This document shows, piece by piece, positions 1-10,021 of a stretch of 64,000 nucleotides of DNA (within the stretch, counting starts at the first letter, position 1; each line of letters begins with the position of its first letter). The notes under the pieces were generated by a model, which saw only the letters and a program-made list of their open reading frames with translations, did not search any database and was not told where the DNA came from. Source of the DNA: Amycolatopsis sp. 195334CR (GTDB lineage: Bacteria; Actinomycetota; Actinomycetes; Mycobacteriales; Pseudonocardiaceae); contig NZ_JAFJMJ010000001.1 of NCBI RefSeq assembly GCF_017309385.1, forward strand, positions 4,464,001 through 4,528,000. Reading direction: 5' to 3'. The position numbers were made by a program, and so were the translations under genes.

Positions 1-1002
<1,002 letters not shown>

Positions 1003-1017
1003 CGGGCCCGTCCCAAC

Positions 1018-1070
1018 GCTATGAGTGGGGCATTACTTGCAATCAACGCAAGTAATGCCCCACTCATAGC
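1018..1070. repeat. Dispersed 23-bp-arm hairpin, copy 1
   Basis: Two 23-base arms (starting GCTATGAGTGGGGCATTA) form a perfect inverted repeat around a 7-base loop. The same arms recur at 14159-14219. It lies between the stop codons of two convergent genes, where it could terminate transcription from both sides. Its composition is clearly less G+C-rich than the flanks, and exact recurrence suggests a REP- or MITE-like family rather than independent terminators. Confidence 0.85.
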
Positions 1071-1082
1071 ATTCGGGGGAGG

Positions 1083-2684
1083 CTAGATGAGCCAGGCGGC
1101 GGCGTCGGGCGGCAGCTTGCCCTCGACCAGCGGGCTGCTGGACAGCAGCACCTCGCCCGGGGGCAGGTCCACCGGTGCCGCCGAGGTGTTCAGTGCGCAG
1201 ACGAGCCCGCCGGGCTTGCGCCGCAGGGCGAAGCAGCCCGCCGGGGCGCCGTACCACTCGACCTCGTCGCCGTCGAAGGCCGGATGCTGGTGCCGCAGTT
1301 CCAGCGCGTGCCGGTAGAGCGAGAGCGTGGAGTCGGCGTCCTCCAGTTGCGCCTCCACGGTCAGCTCGGCCCAGTCGTCCGGCATCGGCAGCCAGGCGCG
1401 GTCCGCGGTGGAGAAGCCGAACGGCGGTTCCTTGCCCTCCCAGGGGATCGGCACGCGGCAGCCGTCGCGGCCCCCGTCCGGGCCCGCCGTGCGCACCCGC
1501 GGGTCCACCAGCGCCTCCGCCGGAAGGTCCACATTGGCCAGACCGAGTTCTTCGCCGTTGTACAGGTAGATCGCGCCCGGCAGGGCCAGTTCCACCAGCG
1601 CCATCGCGCGCGCCCGCCGCACGCCCTGCTCGCCGCCGCCGTACCGGCTCACCTGCCGCCAGACGTCGTGGTTGGAGAGCGTCCAGGTGGCGGCCACCCC
1701 GGCACTGCCGGCGATCGCCAGCGAGCGTTCGATCGACGCCCGCATCGCGTCGGCGTCGAAATGGGTGAGCACCAGGCGGAAGTTGAAGCCGAGGTGGAGT
1801 TCGTCCGGCCGGAGGTAGCGGGCGAAGCGCTCCTCGTCGGACACCCAGATCTCCCCGACGGCCATCGTGCCCGGGTACTCGTCGAGCACCTTGCGGATCA
1901 TCTGGTGGATCTCGTGCACGCCGTCGTTGTCGAAGCGGCGGTCGGGGATGTCGCGGTAGTCCCCGCTGATCAGCGCGTCCGCGGCGGCCGCCCGCAGGTC
2001 CATGTCGGGCAGGCCGGGCGGTTTCGCCATGCCGTGCGCCACGTCGATGCGGAACCCGTCGACCCCGCGGTCCAGCCAGAACCGCAGCGTCCGCTCGAGG
2101 TCGGCGGGCACCTCCGGATTGCCCCAGTTGAGGTCCGGCTGCTCCGGCGCGAACAGGTGCAGGTACCACTGGCCGTCCGGCACCCTGGTCCACGCCGGGC
2201 CGCCGAACGCGCTGACCCAGTTGTTCGGCGGGTGCTCACCGGTGATGCCGAGGCCTTCGCGGAAGATGTAGCGCTCCCGCTCGGGACTGCCCGGCAGCGA
2301 GGCCAGCGCGGCGGTGAACCACTCGTGCTGGTCGCTGGTGTGGTTGGGCACCAGGTCGATGGTGACCTTCATGCCGCGCGCGTGGGCCGCTTCGAGCAAC
2401 CGGTCGAAGGCGGCCAGATCGCCGAACAACGGGTCGACCGCACGGGGATCCGAGATGTCGTAACCGTTGTCGGCCATCGGCGAGCGGTAGAACGGGGTCA
2501 GCCACAGCGCGTCGACCCCCAGCAGCTCCAGGTACCCGAGTCTGCTGCGGATCCCGTCCAGGTCACCGACCCCGTCGCCGTCGGAGTCGGCGAACGACCG
2601 GACGTAGACCTGGTAGAAAACGCTGTCACGCCACCACTGGACCTCGCCAGCCGCGGTGGTTCTGCTGTCGGCAGCTCTGCGCAC
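1083..2684 (-). CDS. aglA: Alpha-glucosidase, GH13 family
   Basis: This is a 533-residue GH13 alpha-amylase-fold enzyme, probably hydrolysing alpha-1,4 or alpha-1,6 glucosides or small maltodextrins in the cytoplasm. The four GH13 regions are visible: DLVPNHTS, GFRIDVAHGM (Asp nucleophile), the acid/base Glu in VGEIWVSDEE, and TLSNHDV. The N-terminus VFYQVYVRSFADSDGDGVGD is typical of oligo-glucosidases. I chose the GTG at 2684 because GGAAGGA precedes it by 9 bases; a GTG at 2708 would add eight residues. It lies downstream of glbO on the same strand, the aglA-glbO order of mycobacteria. Substrate preference cannot be read from sequence; trehalose synthase is a less likely alternative. Confidence 0.88.
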   Translation of the reverse strand: MRRAADSRTTAAGEVQWWRDSVFYQVYVRSFADSDGDGVGDLDGIRSRLGYLELLGVDALWLTPFYRSPMADNGYDISDPRAVDPLFGDLAAFDRLLEAAHARGMKVTIDLVPNHTSDQHEWFTAALASLPGSPERERYIFREGLGITGEHPPNNWVSAFGGPAWTRVPDGQWYLHLFAPEQPDLNWGNPEVPADLERTLRFWLDRGVDGFRIDVAHGMAKPPGLPDMDLRAAAADALISGDYRDIPDRRFDNDGVHEIHQMIRKVLDEYPGTMAVGEIWVSDEERFARYLRPDELHLGFNFRLVLTHFDADAMRASIERSLAIAGSAGVAATWTLSNHDVWRQVSRYGGGEQGVRRARAMALVELALPGAIYLYNGEELGLANVDLPAEALVDPRVRTAGPDGGRDGCRVPIPWEGKEPPFGFSTADRAWLPMPDDWAELTVEAQLEDADSTLSLYRHALELRHQHPAFDGDEVEWYGAPAGCFALRRKPGGLVCALNTSAAPVDLPPGEVLLSSSPLVEGKLPPDAAAWLI

Positions 2685-2751
2685 GAGGCGCAATCCTTCC
2701 ACCTCCACGGCGGGGCTTGTCCAGCAGCGTCGGGTTTTCTCTTGGGAGGCC

Positions 2752-3156
2752 TCAGATCCAGCTGTTCATCATGCTCTGTGCGGCCATTTCGAGGTATGCC
2801 CAGAGCTGATCGGCGTAAGGCTGCGGCAGCTTCGCCTCGTCGACCGCCACCCGCATCGCGCGCAGCCACGCGTCGCGCTCGATCGGCCCGATCTTGAACG
2901 GCGCGTGCCGCATCCGCAGCCGGGGGTGGCCGCGCTGGTCGGAGTAGGTGTGCGGACCGCCCCAGTACTGCATCAGGAACAGCCGGAACCGCTCCTCGGC
3001 CGGGCCGAGGTCCTCCTCCGGGTAGAGCGGGCGGAGGATCTCGTCCTCGGCGACCTGCTGGTAGAACCGCGCGACGATGAACCGGAACGTCGGCTCACCG
3101 CCGACGGCCTCGTAGAACGTCTGGGGGTCCTGCGTTTCCGGGGTCACGTTCACCAC
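2752..3156 (-). CDS. glbO: Truncated haemoglobin, group II (trHbO)
   Basis: A 134-residue group II truncated globin, an oxygen-binding haem protein linked in mycobacteria to respiration and peroxide handling. Family features present are the N-terminal [12 protein letters not shown], the YYxR-like region [20 protein letters not shown], the [21 protein letters not shown] segment with its distal Tyr/Trp and proximal-side His residues, and a C-terminal Trp of the G helix ([11 protein letters not shown]). The GTG start lies 5 bases from the mscS stop, with a GGAG immediately upstream, so the two genes are probably cotranscribed. Confidence 0.93.
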   Translation of the reverse strand: MVNVTPETQDPQTFYEAVGGEPTFRFIVARFYQQVAEDEILRPLYPEEDLGPAEERFRLFLMQYWGGPHTYSDQRGHPRLRMRHAPFKIGPIERDAWLRAMRVAVDEAKLPQPYADQLWAYLEMAAQSMMNSWI

Positions 3157-3160
3157 TCCA

Positions 3161-4171
3161 TCATGCCTGCTGGCTGTTCGACGCCGAGCCGCCGAAGAAC
3201 CGGCCGAGCGGCGGTTCGAACCCGGCGTCCTCCAGCGCGCTCATGATCTTGGCGCGCAGCGCGCGCTGGGCGGCCCACTGCCTGCCGGGGCGGACCTTCA
3301 CCGTCATCCGGAGCTGCATGCCCTCCGGGGTGACGGCCTCCACCCCGAGCACCTCGGGCGCCTCCAGCACGTCGGAGGCCAGCGGCTCGGTCTTGACCGC
3401 GTCCTCGGCGACCTCGGCCAGCAGCGTGGTCGCCCGGCCGACGTCGGCGTTGTAGTTCAGCGGCACGTCGACCACGGCCACCGCGTGGCCCTGGCTGGAG
3501 TTGCCGACCCGGAGCACCTCGCCGTTGCGGACGTACCAGACGGTGCCGTTCAGGTCGCGCACCGTGGTGATCCGCAGGCCGACCGCCTCGACGGTGCCGG
3601 TGGCCTCACCGAGGTCGACCACGTCGCCGACGCCGTACTGGTCCTCGAGCATCATGAACATGCCGGACAGGAAGTCCTTGACCAGGTTCTGCGCACCGAA
3701 CCCGAGCGCGACCCCGACGATGCCCGCCGAGGCGATGATCGGGCCGAGATTGATGCCGAGCTCGCCGAGCACCAGGATGAAGGCCAGGCCGTAGACCAGG
3801 AACGTGGTCAGCGACTTGAGTACCGAGCCGATGGTCTTGGCGCGCTGCCGCCGTCGTTCGGCGACCAGCGGGCCGAGGATCTCCGGGGCGCGTTCGCGCA
3901 GCGGCCGCAGTATCGTCGGCAGCTTGCCGCTGCTGCCGTTGTTCTCCGGCAGCGTGGTGACCTTGTCGATCAGCCTGCGGGCGACGAGCCGGATGACGAA
4001 CGCGATGATCAGGATCATCAGGATGCGCACCGGCTTCTCGAGCAGCCAGTCCGCGGATCCGGCCAGCCACGCGTTGCCGGTGACGTCGTAGACCCAGCGG
4101 CACCAGCTGCCCGCTTCCTGGGTGCAGAGCGGCAGTGCGTCGGGGGGCTGCTGGCTGAGCAGTGCGTTCAC
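3161..4171 (-). CDS. MscS-family mechanosensitive ion channel
   Basis: A 336-residue small-conductance mechanosensitive channel relative. A membrane segment near residues 45-62 ([18 protein letters not shown]) is followed by two more around residues 115-165. Next comes the pore-lining helix, with [19 protein letters not shown], and the beta domain ([38 protein letters not shown]), the hallmark of MscS proteins. It would act in the plasma membrane as an osmotic safety valve. The start is a GTG with AAGGAG rather far upstream. It is transcribed divergently from the HNH gene and directly precedes glbO. Confidence 0.92.
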   Translation of the reverse strand: MNALLSQQPPDALPLCTQEAGSWCRWVYDVTGNAWLAGSADWLLEKPVRILMILIIAFVIRLVARRLIDKVTTLPENNGSSGKLPTILRPLRERAPEILGPLVAERRRQRAKTIGSVLKSLTTFLVYGLAFILVLGELGINLGPIIASAGIVGVALGFGAQNLVKDFLSGMFMMLEDQYGVGDVVDLGEATGTVEAVGLRITTVRDLNGTVWYVRNGEVLRVGNSSQGHAVAVVDVPLNYNADVGRATTLLAEVAEDAVKTEPLASDVLEAPEVLGVEAVTPEGMQLRMTVKVRPGRQWAAQRALRAKIMSALEDAGFEPPLGRFFGGSASNSQQA

Positions 4172-4382
4172 GGCTGAGAAGTACTCCTTTTCCGTGGGTT
4201 TCGCTCATCGTCACATGGATTTCACGTGCTCCGGCGAGTGTTCCGGGGAGGGCGGGCGAGGCACGCGCTCGGGGTCGCCGGAACCGGCCACCACGGTACC
4301 GGTCGATGACACGTCGGATAACACACGTGCGCATTGGGTGTGATCTGTGGTCGACTATGGCTGAACCGGTGGAGGTGGTCGA

Positions 4383-5102
4383 GTGCCAGACCGACAACCG
4401 ATCCCCTTCGGCGCGCCGGGCCGGGAGAAGGCCGGGCAGGCGCCGGAGGTCGTGTCCTGTGCGCACTCGGGCGGGTCGAACGGACCCCAGCCCAGTGGGC
4501 CGCCGAGCCGTGGCGGGCGTGTGACCCGCGTACACGGCCAGCGCAAGGGGCGCGATCCGGGGGGTTCGGGGCCGGTCGCACCGCTGGGCGGGCGCCGCCG
4601 GGTGCTGCTGCTCAACGCCACCTTCGAACCGCTGACCGCGCTGCCGCTGCGGCGCGCGGTGGTGCTGCTGCTGTGCGGCAAGGCCGAGGTGGTGCACGGC
4701 GATCCGGCCGGGCTGATCCTGCACGCGGCGACGATGACCGTGCCGGTGCCCTCGGTGATCCGCCTGAGCACCTACGTGCGGGTCCCCTACCGGGCGCAGG
4801 TGCCGCTGACCAGGGCCGGGTTGATGCACCGCGACCGGTACCGCTGCGTGTACTGCGGTGGCCGCGCGGAGACCATCGACCACGTGGTGCCGCGCAGCAA
4901 GGGCGGGGAGCACAGCTGGCAGAACTGCGTGGCGTGCTGCACGAAGTGCAACCACCGCAAGGCGGACTCGCTGCTCAGCGAGATCGGCTGGCGGCTGCCG
5001 GTGATCCCGCGGGCACCGCACGGTCCGCACTGGCGGCTGCTCGCCCACACCACGGACGCCGACCCGCTCTGGCGCCAGTACCTCGGCGCCCCGGCCGCCT
5101 AG
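4383..5102 (+). CDS. HNH endonuclease
   Basis: A 239-residue protein of the actinobacterial HNH family. The core begins at RRVLLLNATFEPLTALPLRR and carries the HNH nuclease fold near residues 155-195: RCVYCGG and CTKCNHRK supply two zinc-binding CxxC pairs, and ETIDHVVPRSKGG the His catalytic motif. The first 70 residues are low-complexity and could be dispensable, but the GTG at 4383 has a strong GGAGG seven bases upstream. In mycobacteria the orthologue (next to glbO and the oxidase-subunit gene) is conserved. The cellular role of this nuclease is not known to me. Confidence 0.87.
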   Translation: MPDRQPIPFGAPGREKAGQAPEVVSCAHSGGSNGPQPSGPPSRGGRVTRVHGQRKGRDPGGSGPVAPLGGRRRVLLLNATFEPLTALPLRRAVVLLLCGKAEVVHGDPAGLILHAATMTVPVPSVIRLSTYVRVPYRAQVPLTRAGLMHRDRYRCVYCGGRAETIDHVVPRSKGGEHSWQNCVACCTKCNHRKADSLLSEIGWRLPVIPRAPHGPHWRLLAHTTDADPLWRQYLGAPAA

Positions 5103-5132
5103 GGCAGCCGGGGCGTTCGACCGCTTCGCGCC

Positions 5133-5579
5133 TCAGGCGGTGACGCGGGTCCCGCAGGTGACCCGGGTGCCACGCGTCACACGCGTGCCCCGGGTGACTC
5201 GCGTGCCCGCGGTGACCCGGGTGCCCGCCGTGACGCGGGTGCCGCAGGTGACTCGGGTGCCGGGGGTGGCGGCCGCGGTGACTCGCGTCCCGGGGGTGGC
5301 GGCGGTCGCGGTGACGCGCGTGCCCCTGGTGACCCTCGTGCCCCGGGTGACTCGCGTGCCGCAGGTGACCCTCGTGCCCGCGGTGACGCGCGTGCCGGCG
5401 GTGACCCGGGTACCGCGGGTCACCCTCGTGCCCCGAGTGACACGCGTACCGGCAGTGACGCGTGTGCCCCGCGTCACCCTCGTGCCACGCCCGTCCGAGT
5501 CAAGGATCATTCGGGTCATCTCGTTGAGTGACGAAAAACGGTCGTACGTCGCCTGGGCGGGGGTGGGGGCGCTGTGCAT
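5133..5579 (-). CDS. Small protein of 18 GTRVT-x hexapeptide repeats, unknown function
   Basis: The 148-residue product has a 31-residue non-repetitive N-terminus (MHSAPTPAQATYDRFSS...) followed by 18 units of GTRVT. Sixteen units are hexapeptides with a sixth residue R, A or C; two longer spacers (ATAATP and AAATP) sit mid-way. The ATG has a canonical AGGAGG seven bases upstream. GTRVT is invariant in all 18 units although its codons vary (Arg as CGC, CGG, CGA or AGG), so the minus frame is what selection preserves; the opposite frame mixes Arg and Leu. The product is very basic, with three Cys at position six of units 7, 12 and 17. No processing enzyme is adjacent. It could be a beta-solenoid, a polyanion-binding protein or a multicore peptide precursor; I recognise no family. 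Confidence 0.8.
   Translation of the reverse strand: MHSAPTPAQATYDRFSSLNEMTRMILDSDGRGTRVTRGTRVTAGTRVTRGTRVTRGTRVTAGTRVTAGTRVTCGTRVTRGTRVTRGTRVTATAATPGTRVTAAATPGTRVTCGTRVTAGTRVTAGTRVTRGTRVTRGTRVTCGTRVTA
5136..5486. repeat. 18-bp tandem repeat array inside the GTRVT gene
   Basis: About 350 bases consist of roughly 18-bp units differing mainly at synonymous positions of the minus-strand frame. Two units near the middle carry 12- and 15-base extra segments. This is a coding minisatellite, not a CRISPR: there are no unique spacers. Confidence 0.85.
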
Positions 5580-5838
5580 GACGTGTCCTCCTGGGACCGT
5601 TCCGTGACAATTGAAGCCGGGAAGCGAGGCGGCAAGGCCCGTACAGGTGAAAAAAGTACGAGGATTTCACCGCCGGAACAAGACAACAGCGGTGAGTACC
5701 GCCGCACGTACGTTGAGTTGCCACCTTTCGGCTACCCCGCTTCGCCCTGTTGGCCGGTTGCCGACGGGGCAAGCGGGGGACGTCCGGTGAATGGTTGGCG
5801 AACCGCGGCGTCCCGGCACGCTCGGCTGGGCCATCAGC

Positions 5839-5844
5839 TACGCT
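5839..5844 (+). promoter_or_regulatory. Putative -10 box of a leaderless promoter
   Basis: TACGCT lies six bases before the GTG at 5851, placing the predicted transcription start at or beside the start codon. No ribosome-binding site is present, consistent with a leaderless transcript. No convincing -35 box is seen. Confidence 0.45.
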
Positions 5845-5850
5845 GCGCGC

Positions 5851-6099
5851 GTGAACTTGGTCGAGACGCTTCTGGTCTTCGCGGCCGCGCCGCTGGCCAT
5901 CTACCTGGTGGTCAGCCTGTGGACGCTGCGGTCGAAATTCTCCGGTGCGCCGAGGTACCGGCCCGGCCAGCCCTGGGACTACGCGCCGATCTGGTGGAGC
6001 GCGAACCCCGAGGGAGCAGGCCGCCAGGCACCGGCGGGGACCGAGGAAGGCGGCGCCACCGCCGTCACGGCACGAGGAGGGGCTCGTGGGAGCTGGTGA
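5851..6099 (+). CDS. Small membrane protein, CtaJ-like cytochrome oxidase subunit
   Basis: An 82-residue protein with one N-terminal membrane helix (LLVFAAAPLAIYLVVSLWTL) followed by a short soluble tail with PGQPWDYAPIWWSANPEG. Its size, the WDYAPIWW signature and the position between the HNH and DUF5130-type genes fit the small CtaJ-type subunit of the actinobacterial aa3 oxidase supercomplex; this identification is from memory of mycobacterial synteny. The start at 5851 is chosen because a -10 box sits just upstream; a start at 5791 would add 20 residues ahead of the helix. It overlaps the next gene by 14 bases. Confidence 0.6.
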   Translation: MNLVETLLVFAAAPLAIYLVVSLWTLRSKFSGAPRYRPGQPWDYAPIWWSANPEGAGRQAPAGTEEGGATAVTARGGARGSW

Positions 6100-6586
6100 A
6101 CTGACGCACGGCGGCGCGAGCGCCGCCGAGGTCGACGAGCGCGACCTGCCGACCGGCACCGTGGTGCTGCCGACCGGGCGCATCACGGCCGCCAAGATGT
6201 ACGAGCCCGCTGGGCCGAACGGCCCATTCAGCGCCGTCCAGCTGGCCCGCCTCGACGAGGCGCTGACCCTGGCCAGCCGCGAAACGGGCCTGGACTTCAG
6301 CGTCTACCTGGGCGAACTGGGTGAGGACACCCGCGCCGCGGCCGAACGGCTGCACGCCTCCACCGGCGAGGGCGCCACCCGTGCGGTGCTGATCGCCGTT
6401 TCGCCGGGGGAGCGCGTGGTCGAGGTGGTCACCGGTGAGCTGGCCTTCCAGCGCCTGCCGGACCGCGGCGCCAAGCTCGCGGTGATGAGCATGGTCGCCT
6501 CCTTCAAGGAGGGTGACCTGGTCGGCGGCCTGGTCAGCGGCCTGCGCATGCTGACCGACCAGGCGGGCCCCGAGCCCAAGCACTGA
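6086..6586 (+). CDS. DUF5130 family protein with TPM-like domain
   Basis: A 166-residue soluble protein. The GTG at 6086 is preceded by GAGGAGG, a strong ribosome-binding site inside the preceding gene, which supports translational coupling. The central region (FSAVQLARLDEALTLASRET to VLIAVSPGERVVEVVTGE) has the layout of the TPM (TLP18.3/Psb32/MOLO-1) fold, and the C-terminus (SFKEGDLVGGLVSGLRML) also fits. Its mycobacterial counterpart lies beside pepN. The function is not established; coupling to the oxidase-subunit gene hints at a role in respiratory-complex upkeep, which is inference. Confidence 0.72.
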   Translation: MGAGELTHGGASAAEVDERDLPTGTVVLPTGRITAAKMYEPAGPNGPFSAVQLARLDEALTLASRETGLDFSVYLGELGEDTRAAAERLHASTGEGATRAVLIAVSPGERVVEVVTGELAFQRLPDRGAKLAVMSMVASFKEGDLVGGLVSGLRMLTDQAGPEPKH

Positions 6587-6597
6587 CCCAGCGCGAA

Positions 6598-6636
6598 CGA
6601 GAAGGGGCGTGACCACCGCGGTCACGCCCCTTCTCG
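6598..6636. terminator. Bidirectional terminator hairpin
   Basis: A perfect 17-bp stem (CGAGAAGGGGCGTGACC and its complement) with a 5-base loop lies between the convergent DUF5130-type and pepN genes, 5 bases from the pepN stop. Confidence 0.85.
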
Positions 6637-6641
6637 CTGTC

Positions 6642-9209
6642 TCAGGCCTGCTGGTCGAACTCGCGGGCGGCCAGTGCGCGCACGATGCCCGCCCGACCTT
6701 CCGTGACCAGCCGGCGCAGGGCAGCCGGGTGCTCACCGGCGAGCCACGCGTCGGCCGCTTCCACGGTGGTGGCCTCCACCGCCCACGACGGGAAGAGCCC
6801 CATCACCGTCGGCTGCGCGCGCTCGCTGGAGCGCCGCTGCCACACCTCGTCGATCTGCGCGAAGTACTTCTCCACGTAGGCGCCGAGCAGGGCCTTCTGC
6901 CCGGGGTGCGAGAAACCGCCGATCAGCGCGTTGCTCACGGCATTGGGCAGCTCGTCGTCGAAGACCGCGCGCTGCCACGCGTCCGCCTTGGCCTCGGGCG
7001 TCGGGCGCAGCGCCCGCGAACCCTCGGCCTGGCGGCGGCCGGTGGCGGTGTTGTCGCGCGCCAGCTCGGCGTCGATCTCGTCGTCGCCCGCCTTGCCGTG
7101 CGCGACCAGCGCGTGGAGCAGCCGCCAGCGCAGGTCGGTGTCCACGGTGAGGCCCTCGAGCGGGGCGGAACCGTCGAGCCAGCCGGCCAGCTCGGTGAGC
7201 ACGGTGTCGTCGAGCACGGCACCGGCGAGCGAGTTGACGAACGCCAGCTGGTGGTCCGACCCCGGCTGCGCCGACTTCGCCAGCTCCAGCAGCTTGCCGG
7301 TGAAGGTGGGCCAGCCCTGTGACATCGCCCACTCGGGCTCGGCGTAGGAGTTGAGCGCGGTCTGCGCCTGGAGCAGCAGCCGCTGCACCACGCCGACCTC
7401 GCTCTCCGCGTGCACGCCGCGCGAGACCAGGGTGACGAAGTCGCGGGCCTTCAGCTCGGCCTCGCGGGTCATCTCCCACGCCGCCGACCAGCACAGCGTG
7501 CGGGGCAGCGGGTCGGTGATGTCGGCGATCCGGTCGATCAGGGTGACCAGCGAACCGCTGTCCAGCCGCATCGTGCAGTAGGTCAGGTCGTCGTCGTTGA
7601 CCAGCACGAGCTTGCCCGCGGGCACGCCGACCAGGTCGGCCACGGCGGTGCGCTCACCGGTCACGTCCAGCTCCACCCGCTTGGTGCGGGTGATCCGGCC
7701 GGCGTCGTCCTCGTCGTACACACCGACCGCGATGCGGTGCGTGCGCAGCTCACCGGCACCCGGCTTGGCGCCGGACTGGACCACGTCGAACGAGCTGAAC
7801 TTGCCGTCGCCGTCCACCTCGAACCGCGGCGTGAGCGAGTTGAGCCCGGTGGTCTCCAGCCATTCGGCGCTCCACCAGGACAGGTCGCGGCCGGAGGCTT
7901 CTTCGAGCGCGGCGAGCAGGTCGGCCAAGGTGGCGTTGCCCCAGGCGTGCTTGCCGAAGTAGAGCCGCAGGCCGGCGAGGAAGTTGTCCTGGCCGACGTA
8001 GGCGACCAGCTGCTTGAGCACGCTGGCGCCCTTGGCGTAGGTGATGCCGTCGAAGTTCACCTCGACCGCGTGCAGGTCGACGATGTCCGCCGCGATCGGA
8101 TGCGTGGACGGGAGCTGGTCCTGCTGGTACGCCCAGGCCTTCTCGACGTTGGCGAAGCTGGTCCAGGCGTTGCGGTACTCGGTCGCTTCGGTCAGGGCGA
8201 GGACGCTGGCGAAGGTGGCGAAGGACTCGTTCAGCCAGAGGTCGTCCCACCAGCGCATGGTGACCAGGTCGCCGAACCACATGTGCGCCATCTCGTGGAG
8301 CAGCGTCTCGGCGCGGCGCTCGTAGGCGTACCGGGTGACGCGCGACCGGAAGACGTAGTCCTCCAGGAAGGTGACCGCCCCGGCGTTCTCCATCGCGCCC
8401 GCGTTGAACTCGGGCACGAAGAGCTGGTCGTACTTGCTGAACGGGTACGGCGTGCCGAACTTCTCGTGGTAGAAGCCGAAGCCCTGCTTGGTCTCGGTGA
8501 ACAGCCGGTCGGCGTCGAGGTGCTCGGCCAGCGAGGCGCGGCAGTAGATGCCGAGCGGGATCTCGCCGTGGTCGTCGGTGTAGGTGTCGCGCCATTCGGC
8601 GTACGGCCCGGCGATCAGCGCGACCAGGTAGGTCGACATGCGCTCGGCAGTGGCGAACACCGTGCGGACCGCGCCCTCCGGGGTGTCCTCGGTGGACTCC
8701 ACCAGCGCGTTCGAGATGATCTTCCAGTCCCGCGGCGCGACCACGGTGAGCCGGTAGACCGACTTCAGGTCCGGCTGGTCGAAGCAGGCGAACATGCGCT
8801 TGGCGTCGGCGGTCTCGAACTGCGTGTAGAGGTAGACGCCCTCGTCGACCGGGTCGACGAAGCGGTGCAGGCCCTCGCCGGTGTTCATGTAGCGGCAGTC
8901 GGCCTCGACCACGAGCTCGTTCGACGCGGCCAGCTCGGGCAGCGCGATGCCGTCCTCTTCGCGGTAGTTCTCGATCGCGAGCTTGTTGCCGTTGAGCGTG
9001 GCCGAGCGCACCTGCTCGGCGACGATGTCGACCCAGGAGCCCTCGCCGGGCCGGGAGCTGGTGAACCGGACGGTGGTCTTCGAGTCGAAGATCTTCTCGC
9101 CCGGTCCGCCGCGGCCGTCGGTCAGGTCGAGCTCGATGTCGTAGGACTCGACTTCGAGCAGTCCGGCTCGCTGCTGGGCTTGGTCGCGCGTCAGGTTCGG
9201 GGCGGGCAC
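6642..9209 (-). CDS. pepN: Aminopeptidase N (M1 zinc metallopeptidase)
   Basis: An 855-residue cytosolic aminopeptidase that removes N-terminal residues from peptides. The M1 signatures are the substrate-anchoring GAMEN ([14 protein letters not shown]) and the zinc site [20 protein letters not shown], with the third ligand Glu in LNESFATF. A long C-terminal alpha-helical ERAP-like domain follows. The chosen GTG ([14 protein letters not shown]) has AGAGG five bases upstream and gives the length usual in actinobacteria; an in-frame extension to 10055 is not supported. Its 5' region faces the DsbA-like gene, as in mycobacteria. Confidence 0.95.
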   Translation of the reverse strand: MPAPNLTRDQAQQRAGLLEVESYDIELDLTDGRGGPGEKIFDSKTTVRFTSSRPGEGSWVDIVAEQVRSATLNGNKLAIENYREEDGIALPELAASNELVVEADCRYMNTGEGLHRFVDPVDEGVYLYTQFETADAKRMFACFDQPDLKSVYRLTVVAPRDWKIISNALVESTEDTPEGAVRTVFATAERMSTYLVALIAGPYAEWRDTYTDDHGEIPLGIYCRASLAEHLDADRLFTETKQGFGFYHEKFGTPYPFSKYDQLFVPEFNAGAMENAGAVTFLEDYVFRSRVTRYAYERRAETLLHEMAHMWFGDLVTMRWWDDLWLNESFATFASVLALTEATEYRNAWTSFANVEKAWAYQQDQLPSTHPIAADIVDLHAVEVNFDGITYAKGASVLKQLVAYVGQDNFLAGLRLYFGKHAWGNATLADLLAALEEASGRDLSWWSAEWLETTGLNSLTPRFEVDGDGKFSSFDVVQSGAKPGAGELRTHRIAVGVYDEDDAGRITRTKRVELDVTGERTAVADLVGVPAGKLVLVNDDDLTYCTMRLDSGSLVTLIDRIADITDPLPRTLCWSAAWEMTREAELKARDFVTLVSRGVHAESEVGVVQRLLLQAQTALNSYAEPEWAMSQGWPTFTGKLLELAKSAQPGSDHQLAFVNSLAGAVLDDTVLTELAGWLDGSAPLEGLTVDTDLRWRLLHALVAHGKAGDDEIDAELARDNTATGRRQAEGSRALRPTPEAKADAWQRAVFDDELPNAVSNALIGGFSHPGQKALLGAYVEKYFAQIDEVWQRRSSERAQPTVMGLFPSWAVEATTVEAADAWLAGEHPAALRRLVTEGRAGIVRALAAREFDQQA

Positions 9210-9353
9210 AGGCACCTCTGGTCGTTGATATCGGTTATCGGTTCGCTTACCAAGGCATCCAATCATGTGAGCTGCCTCGCTGACGATGGGGAACAACAGC
9301 CGTGCCCGTGCTGTTGCCGAGGACAGGAGTGCCCTACCGAGCAGGGAGACGTG

Positions 9354-9977
9354 ATGACCGCAGCCCAACCGGCCGAGGTGGATTTCTACTTCGACCCGAT
9401 CTGCCCGTATGCCTGGATCAGCTCCCGCTGGATCCTCGAGGTGGAGAAGCACCGCGACATCGACCTGAAGTTCCGCGTGATGAGCCTGTCGGTGCTCAAC
9501 GAGAACCGCGACGACCTGCCCGAGGGGTACCGCTCGATGCTGGACCAGGGCTGGGGCCCGGTCCGGGTGGCGATCGCGGTGGCCGAGGCCAAGGGCGAGG
9601 CGGTGCTGCGCGAGTACTACACCGCGATCGGCACCCGCATCCACAACCAGGGCCGCGGCTACGGCGACGACGTCATCCGCGAGGCGCTGCGTGAGATCGG
9701 CGCGCCGGAGGAACTGGCCGAGGCGGCGAACTCCACCCAGTACGACGAAGCGCTGCGCAAGAGCCACCACGAGGGCATGGACCCGGTGGGCTCGGACGTC
9801 GGCACGCCGACGATCCACATCAACGGCGTCGCCTTCTTCGGCCCGGTGCTGACCTCCATCCCGCGCGGTGACGACGCGGTGCGCGTGTTCGACGGCGCGT
9901 ACGCGCTCGCCTCCTACCCGGACTTCTTCGAGCTGAAGCGCACCCGGACCGGTACCGACGCGCTGAACTTCGACTGA
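9354..9977 (+). CDS. DsbA-family protein, mycothiol-dependent nitroreductase (Rv2466c) type
   Basis: A 207-residue thioredoxin-fold protein with an inserted helical domain. It opens with [20 protein letters not shown] and carries [19 protein letters not shown] and the cis-Pro region [18 protein letters not shown], all close to what I recall of mycobacterial Rv2466c, a mycothiol-using reductase. The active site reads CPYA, whereas I recall CxxC in the mycobacterial enzyme, so only the nucleophilic Cys remains and a monothiol mechanism is implied. ATG 9354 follows GGGA; an adjacent GTG at 9351 is possible. It is divergent from pepN. Confidence 0.85.
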   Translation: MTAAQPAEVDFYFDPICPYAWISSRWILEVEKHRDIDLKFRVMSLSVLNENRDDLPEGYRSMLDQGWGPVRVAIAVAEAKGEAVLREYYTAIGTRIHNQGRGYGDDVIREALREIGAPEELAEAANSTQYDEALRKSHHEGMDPVGSDVGTPTIHINGVAFFGPVLTSIPRGDDAVRVFDGAYALASYPDFFELKRTRTGTDALNFD

Positions 9978-10021
9978 GCCGAACGCGTGACCGGTTGACT
10001 CCGGTGGGTAGGCTCCCGTGC

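Noticed and set aside
1284..2897. 537-codon plus-strand ORF opposite aglA and glbO
   Set aside because: The GH13 and globin motifs are on the other strand; this frame is an antisense shadow.
5136..5486. Short-period repeat array as a CRISPR
   Set aside because: Units abut without unique spacers and form a conserved coding repeat.
5140..5607. Plus-strand ORF (MTRVPQVTRVP...) opposite the GTRVT gene
   Set aside because: No ribosome-binding site, and its residues vary (Arg/Leu) where the minus frame is invariant.
7410..9353. Upstream extension of the DsbA-like gene opposite pepN
   Set aside because: The conserved protein begins at 9354; the rest is antisense to the M1 peptidase.
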